64,000 nt of DNA from Candidatus Phyllobacterium onerii (GCF_028331445.1 NZ_JAQMHX010000011.1:1-64000); one strand, 5' to 3'; positions 36,605 through 45,966 are shown, numbered from the stretch's first letter. Numbers and translations: made by a program. Notes: generated by a model from the letters alone, not told the origin.

Positions 36605-36985
36605 CTAAGCCAGCAGTTTATTCAAACTGATGGAATCCTTGAATGACAGGGGATGTCCCTTTCGTGCGACGACACAAAGGTCGATAGATGTCAGGACCTC
36701 TACATCGAGGTCACTGGCATTCTGCGACCATGGTGTTTCCGACACCACGAAGTCAACTTCCACCCGGCGCAACTTTCGAAAAAGGGCTTCATCGAAACCT
36801 TCGGAGATGAAGATCTTCAACTCCGGCCGCGTTGAGATCGCCCGAGCGATGGCCTCCGGCAAATGGCTGCGCAACCAAGCTGGTCCAGCCCCAATAGTCA
36901 CTGTGCCGCTATCGCCTTTTTGCAGCGCATTGAGTTCCGAACGCGCTTCCGCCATCCACAACGCTTGGCGAAAGCATTTATAGTC
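36605..36985 (-). pseudogene. LysR-family regulator relic (central part)
   Basis: The minus-strand frame begins in the linker helix (ALWMAEARSELNALQKGDSG) and continues into the effector domain (TVTIGAGPAWLRSHLPEAIARAI, VDFVVSETPW, LCVVARKGHPLS) before a premature stop. The DNA-binding domain is absent and the C-terminal half of the effector domain is cut off. Its upstream end abuts an enolase-superfamily relic. Confidence 0.75.
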
Positions 36986-36989
36986 GGCA

Positions 36990-37320
36990 GCGATTTCTGG
37001 AGTACCTTCGAGCCGACGCGTCGATGGCGTTCAGGCCGATGTCGCCTTTGTCGGCGGCATAATCGAATGGCACAAGATTGCGCACTTGGCCGCTGCTTTC
37101 GGCAGAAAGGTTGCCCCGCTATATGACTCTCTCTTCAGCTCTTATGTGGAGTCCAAAATAGCTACATGCTCGAGAACGTGGTCGGCGGTAGTTTTACCGA
37201 ACTCGGCCTGCTCGAAGAGCCAATTGCCGAAGGATGGCATCGGGATCCCATCTCACCGTCCAGGTCGGTCTCATCGTTAACAGGACCGCACTCGAATTGC
37301 ATGAGTTGAACTCAGACAAA
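36990..37320 (+). pseudogene. Enolase-superfamily (mandelate racemase type) C-terminal relic
   Basis: The reading VDGVQADVAFVGGIIEWHKIAHLAAAFGRKVAP matches the barrel strand/loop (QPDVTxVGGITEWxKIAxLAxAFG) of mandelate racemase/muconate lactonizing enzymes. Further on, in shifted frames, LLEEPIAEGWH and GLIVNRTALELHELN resemble the family C-terminus. Internal shifts and the missing capping domain and N-terminal barrel show it is a relic. Confidence 0.65.
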
Positions 37321-37518
37321 ATTAAAAGCGGTTTCTCCGGTGGAAGCAAATGAGATTCAGTGCCAGCATCTGGTTCGTCCGCATTGCTTCGTGATCTGGA
37401 ACTAATTTCCAAATTCCTTGGGTTGAATCTCCGACAACACAGAGCAACATCGTTGCCCCGGCAGCAATGCCCGACAATCCTTGAATGGCATCCCGCCACC
37501 AAGAGGAATTAGACCGCA

Positions 37519-37880
37519 ATGAAAAACCCGCAAGCCCGAAGGCGACTATATCATCCACGTAGCGGAGGCTTATTACCTCAAAGCAGATTGGACGCCGTCG
37601 CGCCGCTTTTATTCTGGAAGAGTCCTGTTCAAGGAGCCGGGAGGCAAGACGCACATGACTGAGGTCAACGCCGTCCCTTGAAGTTAAGAAAGCTGCATTA
37701 CTGCGTACCAGATGATGCAACTGCCGACGCCCAGGCCAAGGCTTCCGAGTACAAGCGGTATGTCCGGGCGTTGGAATTGCACCGGGAGTTCTATCAGCGG
37801 ACCGGAGAGCGTTACGAGGCCTGCGCGAAGCGGACCGGTCCTTGCCGTACCTGCCGGTCGGTCTGGGCGCTGATACGGCT
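37519..37880 (+). pseudogene. Decayed paralogue of the 125-aa protein at 59431
   Basis: Nucleotide and codon-level similarity to 59431-59808 is plain: KGDYIIHV/KGDYVIYV, DWTPSRRFYSGRVLF/DWMPTPRYHSGTVLF, LRKLHYCVPDDATADAQAKASEYKRYVRALEL. Frame changes near 37545 and 37675 and a late shift make it non-functional. Similarity also covers the ~40 bp upstream of the start (TCCTTGAATGG). Confidence 0.8.
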
Positions 37881-37920
37881 CATGTCCGACCCGGTCAGTA
37901 GGACGTGTAGTGTCGGTGCG

Positions 37921-38017
37921 AATGTCCGATTCGCGCCCCCGTACCGGACATACAGGCAAATTTTGCTGTGCCCGGAAGCAGACATCGCCACAGACATGAC
38001 AGAGTCGTGATCGCGCC
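37921..38017. repeat. Direct repeat copy 1 (~95 bp)
   Basis: About 95 bp, centred on GTACCGGACATACAGGCAA and GAAGCAGACATCGCCA, is repeated in the same orientation at 40898-40992. The two copies enclose the betI-choX-adh module. This looks like a dispersed rhizobial intergenic repeat. Confidence 0.8.
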
Positions 38018-38126
38018 ACGAGCGGCCATTCCATAATGTCCGCTTCGCGCCTGAAGCTGCGCTTCGCTTGGTTCAAGGGAATTTATTGCGAAGTATTCAC
38101 GACTCTCGTTGCAGAACAAATTTTGC

Positions 38127-38732
38127 TTATTTTATCCTCTTCATCTCAACCATTTTAGCGGTTCCCAGCGCATGTTCGATTTGAGTTTTGATCAGGTCGA
38201 TCGCCTCGACACTGGATGTTTTGGTGTGTGCTGCGGCGCGATGCAGCCAGCTGCCGTCGATGAGGATTGCCACCGTCGCAACGAAGCGCGGCACGCTTTC
38301 ATCATCCATGATCTGGTCGACGCAGCTGGTGATGTTAGAAGCCAGGCGTCGATGAAAAAGCCGTTGCAACCGTTGAAGTTGCGGGTCTCGTGCGCTCGCG
38401 ACATAGAACGACAGCCAGGCGTTGGCGATATTCTGTTCAAACAGAGTCTCAGGGAAGTTGCCTTCAATGATGGCCAGGAGGCGATCCCAGCGATTGGAGG
38501 CGCGTTTCATGCGCTCCACCACCTCATCCATGATAACGCGGTTGGCATGCCGTACCATCCAGAACAAAACTTCGTCCTTGTTTTTGAAATAGTAGGACAG
38601 GATACCAGGTGACATGCCGGCCTCCTTGCAGATCCGTGCGGTGGTCAACCCGTCCATTCCAAACTGCAAAAACGCCCTGTAAGCGCCCTCGATCAGCTCC
38701 TGCCGTCTTATGTCTTCGATTGAACGTTTCAT
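38127..38732 (-). CDS. betI: TetR-family regulator, BetI-like
   Basis: A 201-residue TetR/BetI protein. N-terminal helix-turn-helix: QELIEGAYRAFLQFGMDGLTTARICKEAGMSPGILSYYFKNKDEVL. The C-terminal ligand domain matches BetI, including NIANAWLSFYVASARDPQL and ILIDGSWLHRAA. BetI represses choline/glycine betaine genes and is relieved by choline (family knowledge). It is divergent from the choline-type binding protein, with a palindromic candidate operator between. The start is MKRSIEDIRR; the in-frame ATG 9 nt upstream is less conserved. Confidence 0.85.
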   Translation of the reverse strand: MKRSIEDIRRQELIEGAYRAFLQFGMDGLTTARICKEAGMSPGILSYYFKNKDEVLFWMVRHANRVIMDEVVERMKRASNRWDRLLAIIEGNFPETLFEQNIANAWLSFYVASARDPQLQRLQRLFHRRLASNITSCVDQIMDDESVPRFVATVAILIDGSWLHRAAAHTKTSSVEAIDLIKTQIEHALGTAKMVEMKRIK

Positions 38733-38773
38733 GTGCCCCAAATCAACTACCAGCTATCCTTGTAACTATAGCG

Positions 38774-38807
38774 TTCAAAATTTTGTACGCTCATACAATT
38801 TTTTGAA
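38774..38807. promoter_or_regulatory. Candidate BetI-type operator palindrome
   Basis: An imperfect palindrome TTCAAAATTTTGTAC / ...TACAATTTTTTGAA with its centre at about 38790. I count 13 of 17 half-site positions paired. The inner core TTGTA-N6-TACAA is perfect. It lies in the intergenic region between betI (minus) and the binding protein (plus), where a TetR-type dimer would control both. Confidence 0.55.
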
Positions 38808-38876
38808 TTGACAAAAAAATAAACGGTGCGAAGCTCCCGCCATTGTCTCACGTTAGAAAACCAAAGGGGAAACGGC

Positions 38877-39812
38877 ATGAGAAAGCGTCTGTCAGCTATG
38901 CTTGTCGCAGGTCTGTTACTTGCAAATATGAAAACGGCGTTGGCGGATGATGCTTCTTGCGAAACGATCAAAGCCGCGGATCTTGGATGGACGGATATCG
39001 CGCTGACGACGGCGACGGCAACCATCGTTCTCAATGCCATGAAATACGAGATGAAGAGCAATCTCCTCGGTCTCAGCGTCACATATGCAAGTCTGAAAGA
39101 CGGACAGACCGACGTTTTTCTCGGCAACTGGCGTCCCGCGCAGAATATCGAGTTCAAGGAATTCTTCGACAAAAAGTGGGTGGACGTACTCACCACCAAT
39201 CTTTCCGGAGCAAAATATACCCTGGCGGTTCCTGACTATGTGGCCGCGGCGGGCGTCAAATCATTCGACGATCTGGCCAGGTTTCCGGATGAATTCAGCA
39301 AGAAGATCTATGGTATCGAGCCGGGCACCAACCAGCCCTTAATCGACATGGTTGCCAAGGGTGCCCATGGGCTCAGCGGGTGGACAATCGTTGAATCCAG
39401 CGAGCAAGCAATGCTTGCACAGGTCAAACGAGCCGTGGATCGTAAGGACTGGATCGTCTTTCTTGGCTGGCAACCACACCCGATGAACCTCAATCTGAAA
39501 ATGGACTATCTGTCGGGTGGCGACGAAGAATTCGGCCCTGAATTTGGCGGCTCGACCGTTTGGACACTCACACGGCCGGGCTATGCCTCCACCTGCCCGA
39601 ATGTCGCGAAGTTCTTCAAGAATCTTGTGTTTTCCGTCGATCAGGAAAACGAAGGAATGAAATCGATGCTCGACGACGGCGCGACAGGCGAAGAGGCGGC
39701 AATGGCCATGATCCGCAAGAATCCGCAAAACCTGGACAAATGGCTGGACGGCGTGACCATGCTCGACGGATCTCCTGCTCTGGCAAAGGTCAAGGAAGAG
39801 CTTCTAAAATGA
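38877..39812 (+). CDS. Choline/glycine betaine-type ABC substrate-binding protein (ChoX-like)
   Basis: A 311-residue exported OpuAC-domain protein with a signal peptide (residues 1-22, ending KTALA). Family blocks are ADLGWTDIALTTATA, DVFLGNWRPAQN and VFLGWQPHPMNLNLKMDYL, with the aromatic residues expected for a quaternary-ammonium box. It is linked by ATGA to an alcohol dehydrogenase. No permease or ATPase gene lies nearby, so it must use a system elsewhere or have another role. Controlled by the adjacent BetI-like repressor by position. Confidence 0.88.
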   Translation: MRKRLSAMLVAGLLLANMKTALADDASCETIKAADLGWTDIALTTATATIVLNAMKYEMKSNLLGLSVTYASLKDGQTDVFLGNWRPAQNIEFKEFFDKKWVDVLTTNLSGAKYTLAVPDYVAAAGVKSFDDLARFPDEFSKKIYGIEPGTNQPLIDMVAKGAHGLSGWTIVESSEQAMLAQVKRAVDRKDWIVFLGWQPHPMNLNLKMDYLSGGDEEFGPEFGGSTVWTLTRPGYASTCPNVAKFFKNLVFSVDQENEGMKSMLDDGATGEEAAMAMIRKNPQNLDKWLDGVTMLDGSPALAKVKEELLK

Positions 39813-40858
39813 GCCTGGTCGATGGCCTCGACATGCGTGCAGCTGTTCTCGAGGGAAACGCGGGTGGATCATTCACAATCCGCTGTTTGCCAGTTCCGCA
39901 ATCCGCGCATGGCGAGATGCTGGTGAAGCTGGAAGCTTGCGGCGTATGTCACACGGATCTGCATGTATGGAAAGGCACAGTGCGGCCAGGCAGCGGCAAG
40001 CCTCCGGCGCAGATCCTCGGACATGAAGGCATAGGTCGCGTCGTAGCGACGGGACCAGGCGTTGATCGTTTCGTAACTGGCGACCGTGTGGGGGTGCCTT
40101 GGCTGCACGACACCTGTGGCACCTGCGATGAATGCCTGGCAGGTCAGGAGTCCTTTTGTCAACGCCAGCGCGCCCATGGTTTTGATGTAGATGGCGGATT
40201 TGCGGAATATGTTATCGTTGACGCGAATTTCGCAATTCCCCTCCCTGATGGATCCGATGCTGTTTCGCTTGCCCCGTTGATGTGTGCAGGCGTCACCGCC
40301 TATTCCGCCATTCGGCGGGCTGAACTGAGACCTGGCATGCGCTGCGCTATATTCGGTTGCGGGGGCCTCGGTCTCTACGCTATCCAGATCGCAGTGCGGT
40401 CAGGAGCTTTCGTCGTTGCCCTCGACATCTCCGAAGATAAACTCGAGCTTGCAAGAGCTGTGGGTGCCCAGGCGACATTGATCGCGGACGATACAGCGAT
40501 CGAGAAGTTGGGAAGCCTTGGAGGGATGCATGCATGCATCAACTTTGCCCCGACTGCAGCAACCTGGCCCATGATGATTGGAAGCATTCGCCCACGCGGG
40601 AGAATTGTCGCCACAGCGATGGTATCAACGCCCGTTCCAGTTAATCAGGAATGGCTGACTGGCACAGGCGTCGTGATCACCGGGACAAGTGTCGGCACAC
40701 GCCTTGAAATGCGCGAGCTGCTGCGCATGCACACGGACAAACCTTTCGCAATGGAGATGCGGGAAATATCGCTTGCAGGCGTTGAAAGCGCACTCGAAGA
40801 ACTTGCTGCCGGACAAGTCGAGGGGCGAATCGTCGTTCGCTATGATGTAACGCCCTAA
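39809..40858 (+). CDS. Zinc-dependent alcohol dehydrogenase
   Basis: A 349-residue medium-chain dehydrogenase. Catalytic zinc: Cys in GVCHTDLH and His in GHEGIG. Structural zinc: four Cys in CGTCDECLAGQESFC. NAD site: GCGGLG in the Rossmann domain. It starts inside the stop of the binding-protein gene (ATGA overlap), so translation is coupled. An inner start at 39833 (MRAAVLEG) is the usual family N-terminus. By context it may act on choline-derived or related alcohols/aldehydes (inference). A truncated copy lies at 32885. Confidence 0.9.
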   Translation: MSLVDGLDMRAAVLEGNAGGSFTIRCLPVPQSAHGEMLVKLEACGVCHTDLHVWKGTVRPGSGKPPAQILGHEGIGRVVATGPGVDRFVTGDRVGVPWLHDTCGTCDECLAGQESFCQRQRAHGFDVDGGFAEYVIVDANFAIPLPDGSDAVSLAPLMCAGVTAYSAIRRAELRPGMRCAIFGCGGLGLYAIQIAVRSGAFVVALDISEDKLELARAVGAQATLIADDTAIEKLGSLGGMHACINFAPTAATWPMMIGSIRPRGRIVATAMVSTPVPVNQEWLTGTGVVITGTSVGTRLEMRELLRMHTDKPFAMEMREISLAGVESALEELAAGQVEGRIVVRYDVTP

Positions 40859-40897
40859 CGTCAAGACAAGGCAGGCTTTGGGGTTCGGCAGACGTCT

Positions 40898-40992
40898 ATG
40901 TCCGCTGTGCGCCCGCGTACCGGACATACAGGCAATTTCGCTGTGCCCTGAAGCAGACATCGCCAGTGACATGACAGAGCCCTGATCGCGCC
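40898..40992. repeat. Direct repeat copy 2 (~95 bp)
   Basis: Second copy of the 37921-38017 repeat, same strand, just downstream of the ADH gene. Translated on the minus strand, it gives the phrase MSASGHSE found in many rhizobial intergenic repeats. Confidence 0.8.
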
Positions 40993-41229
40993 AAAAAGTA
41001 GCCATCGTCCAATCGCCATCAAAGACCGAGATGGTGCCGAAAGCGGGCTTTCCCATGCGCTTCGGGGTAAGACCCCGACGAGACAGTGGCTGCTTCTGGC
41101 CTACAAAGCGGACGCTCGTCCAATCCCCGTTACGGGCATTGCTGACCTTAACGAAGGACCATTCATCGCGATGCGTGTCCAACGCATTGGACACTATGTT
41201 CAATCGTTAAAGACAAGTATTCTGAAAAG

Positions 41230-41469
41230 ATGAATCTCAAACAGCACTTCCACGCACTCATGGCCGTAGTCAAAGCTTCGATCAAACTCGGATCGATGGA
41301 ACCAAACGAAGTCGACCGGAGGCAGGGTGTCCCTTATAACAATGGGCTGAGAGACGCTCGCTGCTCCAGAGAAACTGGCGTCAAGCTGGACAATCCCTAC
41401 CGAGAAAACTCACGTCACTGGAAGCAATGGAACGAAGGCTTCGAGCGGGCTAACAGACATAAAACCTGA
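41230..41469 (+). CDS. Small basic protein with RMF/CrpP-like pattern
   Basis: A 79-residue protein. The second half, GLRDARCSRETGVKLDNPYRENSRHWKQWNEGFERA, follows the spacing of small ribosome modulation factor/CrpP-like proteins (G...A...G then NPY then W..G). The N-terminal part is polar. The identification rests on this short pattern only. No operon partner. Confidence 0.45.
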   Translation: MNLKQHFHALMAVVKASIKLGSMEPNEVDRRQGVPYNNGLRDARCSRETGVKLDNPYRENSRHWKQWNEGFERANRHKT

Positions 41470-41601
41470 GGATCAATCCCAATCGCCGCGCGGGCCCAGC
41501 GTAGCTTGCTCTTGCTGCTGCTTGTTAGTGTCGCGACAATCTTTTCAGACGCACTGGAGGTTACGCACATTCCAGATTGGCGATTGCCTAACAGATTTAG
41601 C

Positions 41602-42084
41602 CTATTGGTGCAGATGAGCATTTTCGCTCCAGCGGTACAAAAGTGTCCGCGCACCATCGGCGATATGGGACCAATTGGAAATTTCCGATTGCGGAAAACG
41701 GATCGACAAACCTAGCCTATCGTTGCGCCACAAGAACTCACCAAGACACGGTGGATTTAGAAATTCTTGAGGTTCGCGCCAGCAACGAATAGAGACCTCA
41801 GGATCCCCGCCTGCTTTGGCTCCATAAAGAATGAACGGACCACCGGTTGGTCTTCTTAATCCAAATTCGGCAGTCAACTTCATATCACCGTTCTGCCAAG
41901 CAATCCGCTTGTTGAAACTTTGCGCGGGGAACTGCAAGCCAGTTGTATCGAGGGGCAGGCATGGAAAACTGAGCGAAGCTTCGACGATATACTTTCCATC
42001 TTGCGGTACTGTTCGCCCCTTTTCGCAAGGCCGATACCAAGGCGTGTTGAATCTATCAAGTTGCGAATAGCGCAGATTCGGCAT
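41602..42084 (-). CDS. Hypothetical protein, possibly N-terminally truncated
   Basis: A 160-residue frame with coherent composition (AEFGLRRPTGGPFILYGAKAGGDPEVSIRCW, SIRFPQSEISNWSHIADGARTLLYRW). It is not recognised. The first ~20 residues look disordered and no ribosome site is evident, so the true N-terminus may have been lost at the rearranged region near 42090-42310, which contains only uncertain coding fragments. Confidence 0.45.
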   Translation of the reverse strand: MPNLRYSQLDRFNTPWYRPCEKGRTVPQDGKYIVEASLSFPCLPLDTTGLQFPAQSFNKRIAWQNGDMKLTAEFGLRRPTGGPFILYGAKAGGDPEVSIRCWREPQEFLNPPCLGEFLWRNDRLGLSIRFPQSEISNWSHIADGARTLLYRWSENAHLHQ

Positions 42085-42445
42085 CCAGAATGCAAAAGCA
42101 AGTCAAGGAATTTTGAGGGTCGCGTCCCCGTTCTTGGGGTTTGCGGCAATCCTTTCCAGATGGGTACTGGGCCAAGGATTTAGATACCCGCATACAACGC
42201 AAGAGCGTGTCGCCTGCCCCACCAATCTCGCCGGAACAGGCGGCCAAGGTAGAGATGCTGGAGCAGCTTATTGTCCGAGCCCGCATTCTAACAAATGTCG
42301 GTAAAGTCTTTTAGGGCGCATCGGGTCGAAAACGGCGTGGATATTCGATGATCTTAAGATTTTAGGGAGACTTGCAACGGTTCCTCAATAAATGCAAGTG
42401 CGCGGCCGTAGTTTAGCGCAGGCCAATGTCTGTTGGGTGCGTTTA

Positions 42446-42973
42446 ATGAACAGAAAACATGATCCGAAAAAGCCTTTACAAACTGATTTCAACGTAGAGG
42501 TATCCGTTTTGGCTCTTTTCGTATTACTCGTCTTCAGCCTGTTGTTTGCCTACCATTTTTGGTTTCTTCTCGACGATCCGCGAATGAGAACACGCATCTC
42601 CGCCTGGTGCGCTATCCTTGTCCTCTCACCGCTATGCGTTTTCGGATCTTTATGGGGGATGCTGAACCGGCGGTCACTCTACACGCTGACTTCAGAGGGC
42701 TTAGTGTGCAAATCTCCACTCAGCAAGGTTTTCATTCCCTGGTAGTATATTCAGTCTGTATACATCGCGGACCGCTTTCAGGACCGTATCGGAACTCTGA
42801 TGGTTAACGTTCGCCCCGAGTATTTCGAAGGCGAAGGCAGACGGCTGAAGGGCACACTGACCGGATTGAATAAAAGATTGCGCATATCCACAGCAATACT
42901 GAAACTCAGTAATGTGGAGTTGCGTGACGTGATGAGCAATTACCTTAAGACTTACACTACACCGCTCGTTTAA
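42446..42973 (+). pseudogene. Two-helix PH-like membrane protein with in-frame amber stop
   Basis: A single frame from MNRKHDPKKPL carries two membrane helices (SVLALFVLLVFSLLFAYHFWF and ISAWCAILVLSPLCVFGSLWGM). It then has YTLTSEGLVCKSPLSKVFIPW, an in-frame TAG at 42743-42745, and continues without shift as YIQSVYIADRFQDRIGTLMVN to TAA at 42971. The architecture resembles small membrane proteins with a PH-like (bPH/YcxB) tail. Only the one internal amber codon disrupts it, so decay is recent, or the base is a sequencing error. Confidence 0.65.
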
Positions 42974-43348
42974 GCCCAGCCACGTTTGCACTGAAACGGT
43001 ATTACGAGGAACTTAACAAAGCGGCGTAGTGAGCTCGCAGACATCCGGAAGGTGCTGATCAACGTAGCAGCGAACATGCGGCCCCACTTGCTGGGCAATG
43101 CTGATGTCGACCGCATAACACCCAAGCCTCCAACGAGCCTCCGTTGCGTTTTCTTTGCGAGCATTTTGGTGGTGCAGTCGCGCCGGATGATCTCGATTAC
43201 GAGTTTGTTATTTTGGCATTCTCAAACAAGTTTTACTGGCAGATTTTCGGGTTAGGCAACTGCCTGGATTCGGGTTCGGCATGTCCCTTTTTGCAGATGG
43301 TGTAAGGGGACGAACGTCAACAGTAGGGTTGAGATTCTGCAGTTAGGT
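42974..43348. other. Gene-poor stretch
   Basis: About 375 bp with nothing supportable as a gene. Confidence 0.4.
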
Positions 43349-43577
43349 TGACCAGACTGAGGGAGCTTTTGGGAGCATAGAGGGTGCGTTCCTGTCGGTC
43401 CGCGGTCTCGACTGCCTCGATGGCACGCCGCTGCTCGACATCAAACCCGACAGGACTTTGTTCAAGCCGATCGCGCCACCGCAAGCTGGCGATTTCGACA
43501 TAGGTGATGGCCCGACTGAGGGCTACTGCCACGGCTTGATCGAGCTGCCGTCAGTCGATGGCGACCATCACGTCTGA
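43349..43577 (+). pseudogene. C-terminal relic of TrmO/TsaA-like tRNA methyltransferase
   Basis: The plus-strand frame reads [31 protein letters not shown], the C-terminal signature of the TsaA-like/TrmO family that methylates N6-threonylcarbamoyladenosine in tRNA. The N-terminal catalytic barrel is missing and the end overlaps the next gene on the opposite strand. Confidence 0.7.
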
Positions 43578-43757
43578 AGCCTTCACCACGGCATAGGCCG
43601 TATTTCCAACCTTCAGGCCGAGTTCGTCCACCGCTTCATTGGTGATTGAAGACGTGACGATGGATCCGCCGATATCGATGCGAACGTGCGCAGTTGTTGT
43701 GCCCTTGACGACTTCGACAATCTTGCCCTTGAGGCGATTGCGTGCACTGATTTTCAT
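43551..43757 (-). CDS. Mop-domain molybdate-binding protein (molbindin)
   Basis: A 68-residue single TOBE/Mop domain: [21 protein letters not shown]-like [28 protein letters not shown] and [15 protein letters not shown]. Molbindins of this size assemble as hexamers that store molybdate (family knowledge). A GGAGGA-like site precedes the start. It is divergent from the ABC binding protein at 43911. Confidence 0.9.
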   Translation of the reverse strand: MKISARNRLKGKIVEVVKGTTTAHVRIDIGGSIVTSSITNEAVDELGLKVGNTAYAVVKASDVMVAID

Positions 43758-43910
43758 GTTGGTCCTCCCTTGGTTAGCTGGACCGCATAAAATCAGTCCT
43801 GAAGGCGCGGGTAAAGTGCAGATTGGCGCAGTGGAATCCATCTGCGTTGTATCCCCAAAACTATAATGATACTCTCAATTATTATGTTCAATATTGCGCG
43901 CCAATATTCC

Positions 43911-44948
43911 ATGTCCCGTATCGCCGTTCTTCTCGCCTGCCTGATCATCGCGACGCCTACCTGGGCCAACAGAATTATAACCGACCAAGTGGGGAAGCAG
44001 GTAAGCGTACCGGACGTGGTCAATCGGGCAGTGATCCTGCAGCATCAGACACTGAATATAGCAGTACAGCTCGACGCGATGGACAAGGTCGTCGGTGTAC
44101 TCGACGAATGGAAGAAGCAACTCGGCGCAAACTATCTTAGGCTAGCGCCGCAGCTTGCCAATATGCCGATGCCAGGCGGCCTTACCAAGGTGAACATCGA
44201 GGAGTTGCTTAAACTGAAGCCCGACGTCGTGTTTGTCACCAGCTATGCGCCTGCAGATATGATCAGTCAGATCGAAGGTGTCGGCGTTCCCGTTATCGCG
44301 ATATCCTTCCTCGCCGTCCCGCCGCAGGAAGCCTCCAAGCTTAACCCTTCCGTCAAGGACGAACCCGCCGCCTACGACGAAGGTTTTGCTCAAGCGATCC
44401 GCATCATTGCCGACGTTTTCGAGAAAAAGCCACAGGGTGACGAATTGATCGCCTACGCCATGAAGAACTGCAAGCTGGTCGCCGACCGGCTGACCGGTCT
44501 TACTGGCGCCGAGCGCGTGTCGCTTTACATGGCCAATCCCGACCTGACGACATATGGCCATGGCAAATATACCGGCCTGATGATGGCGAAAGCTGGCGGA
44601 CGCAATGTTGCCGATAGCGTCGCGGGTTTCAAGCAGGTGACGATGGAGGACGTACTTGCGTGGAATCCCTCCGTGATCTTCGTGCAGGAGCGCTATCCCG
44701 CCGTTGTCGATGAGATCAGGAAATCCGATGCCTGGCAGACAATCGACGCGGTAAAGAACAACCGCATCTATCTGATGCCCGAATATGCCAAGGCATGGGG
44801 ACATCCCATGCCCGAGGCGCTGGCGCTTGGCGAATTATGGCTGGCGAAGCAGCTTTATCCCGAGCGCTTCAAGGATATCGACATGCAAGCAGAGGCCGAC
44901 GCCTATTATCGCAAGTTCTACCGCACCGACTATCACCCTGCCCAGTGA
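43911..44948 (+). CDS. ABC substrate-binding protein (FecB/BtuF-like, periplasmic_binding_2)
   Basis: A 345-residue exported binding protein with a signal peptide (IAVLLACLIIATPTWA, residues about 4-19). It begins RIITDQVGKQVSVPDVVNRAVI, then NIEELLKLKPDVVFV, GHGKYTGLMMAKAGGRNVAD and an AWGHPMPEALALGELWLAKQLYP end typical of Fe(III)-siderophore, heme or cobalamin helical-backbone receptors. It is followed (4-nt overlap) by a permease broken by frameshifts and a truncated ATPase. The intact receptor could work with transporters elsewhere. The start at 43911 gives the best signal peptide. Confidence 0.87.
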   Translation: MSRIAVLLACLIIATPTWANRIITDQVGKQVSVPDVVNRAVILQHQTLNIAVQLDAMDKVVGVLDEWKKQLGANYLRLAPQLANMPMPGGLTKVNIEELLKLKPDVVFVTSYAPADMISQIEGVGVPVIAISFLAVPPQEASKLNPSVKDEPAAYDEGFAQAIRIIADVFEKKPQGDELIAYAMKNCKLVADRLTGLTGAERVSLYMANPDLTTYGHGKYTGLMMAKAGGRNVADSVAGFKQVTMEDVLAWNPSVIFVQERYPAVVDEIRKSDAWQTIDAVKNNRIYLMPEYAKAWGHPMPEALALGELWLAKQLYPERFKDIDMQAEADAYYRKFYRTDYHPAQ

Positions 44949-45966
44949 CGGGTAAGGCCATCCTGTCAACACGCTCTCCGAGGACGACCCTTTTTGTCCT
45001 GGCCTGTTTACTGTTGCTTGTGGCGATCACCTCGCTCGGCATCGCCCGCTTCGATATTCCAGTAAGGCGCGTCATTGAAGTTCTGCTCGATCCGCTGCTG
45101 CCGGCAACGGTTCTGGTTTCGGCCGTCGAACAGAATGTGATCTTCGCATTCTGCTTGCGATGTTTGCCGGGTCCGGTCTCGCCCTTGCAGGTGCAGCCCT
45201 GCAAGGTGTCTTCCGCAATCCGCTCGTCGGCCCGCAAATCATGGGAGTCTCGTCGGGTGCAGCGTTCGGTGGCACGCTCGCCATCCTCTTGAGCCTGCCG
45301 CGAACAGGCCTGCTTGGTACATCCTTCGTCTTCGGCCTTTTTGCCCTTATCCTGGTTTATGGCCTGAATTCCCTGGTGGCGCGCCGCAACATCCTTGCGC
45401 TTGTTCTCGCCGGCGTCATGATTAGCGGTTTTTTCGGCGCGCTGGTTAGTCTGGTCCAGTATCTTGCCGACACCGAAGACAAGCTCCAACCATAGTGTTC
45501 TGGCTGCTTGGTAGCTTTGCCACCGCAAATCATGAAAAAATCACCCTCATCGCGCCGCCGGTGCTGATCGCAGGCGGCTTGCTATTGGCATTGCGCTGGC
45601 GGATCAATCTGTTGTCCGTCGGTGACGAGGATGCGAGGGCGCTCGGCGTGAAAGTGGAGCGGCTGCGCTGGCTCATCCTGACGCTGGTTGCGTGCATCGT
45701 TGCCGCTCAGGTTGCGGTCAGCGGTATTATCGGCTGGGTCGGATTGGTCGTACCGCACATCGCCCGTATGCTCATTGGTCCGGATCATCGCGTCATGATG
45801 CCCGCCTCGGTTTTGCTCGGTGGACTGTACCTCATCATCATCGACGACGTTGCGCGAACACTCACCGGCACTGAAATCCCGCTTGGCATCTTACCGCATT
45901 GATCGGCACGCCGGTCTTTGCGATCCTGTTGCGCCATAGTCAGGCAGGAGGCGGGAGTCGTGGTTG
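44945..45966 (+). pseudogene. FecCD-family ABC permease broken by three frameshifts
   Basis: Four in-order pieces of one FecCD permease: LFVLACLLLLVAITSLGIARFDIP (44945 frame); after a shift near 45150, RILLAMFAGSGLALAGAALQGVFRNPLVGPQ; after a shift near 45490, IVFWLLGSFATANHEKITL and NLLSVGDEDARALGVKVERLRW, SGIIGWVGLVVPHIARMLIGPDH; after a shift near 45895, ALIGTPVFAILLRHS to TGA 45966. All expected segments, including RNPLVGPQ and GFVGLVVPH-like motifs, are present but unreadable as one protein. Confidence 0.92.

Noticed and set aside
41230-41469. Definite ribosome modulation factor
   Set aside because: Only the short NPY/W spacing pattern agrees, so it is recorded as a weakly supported RMF/CrpP-like protein and not named rmf.
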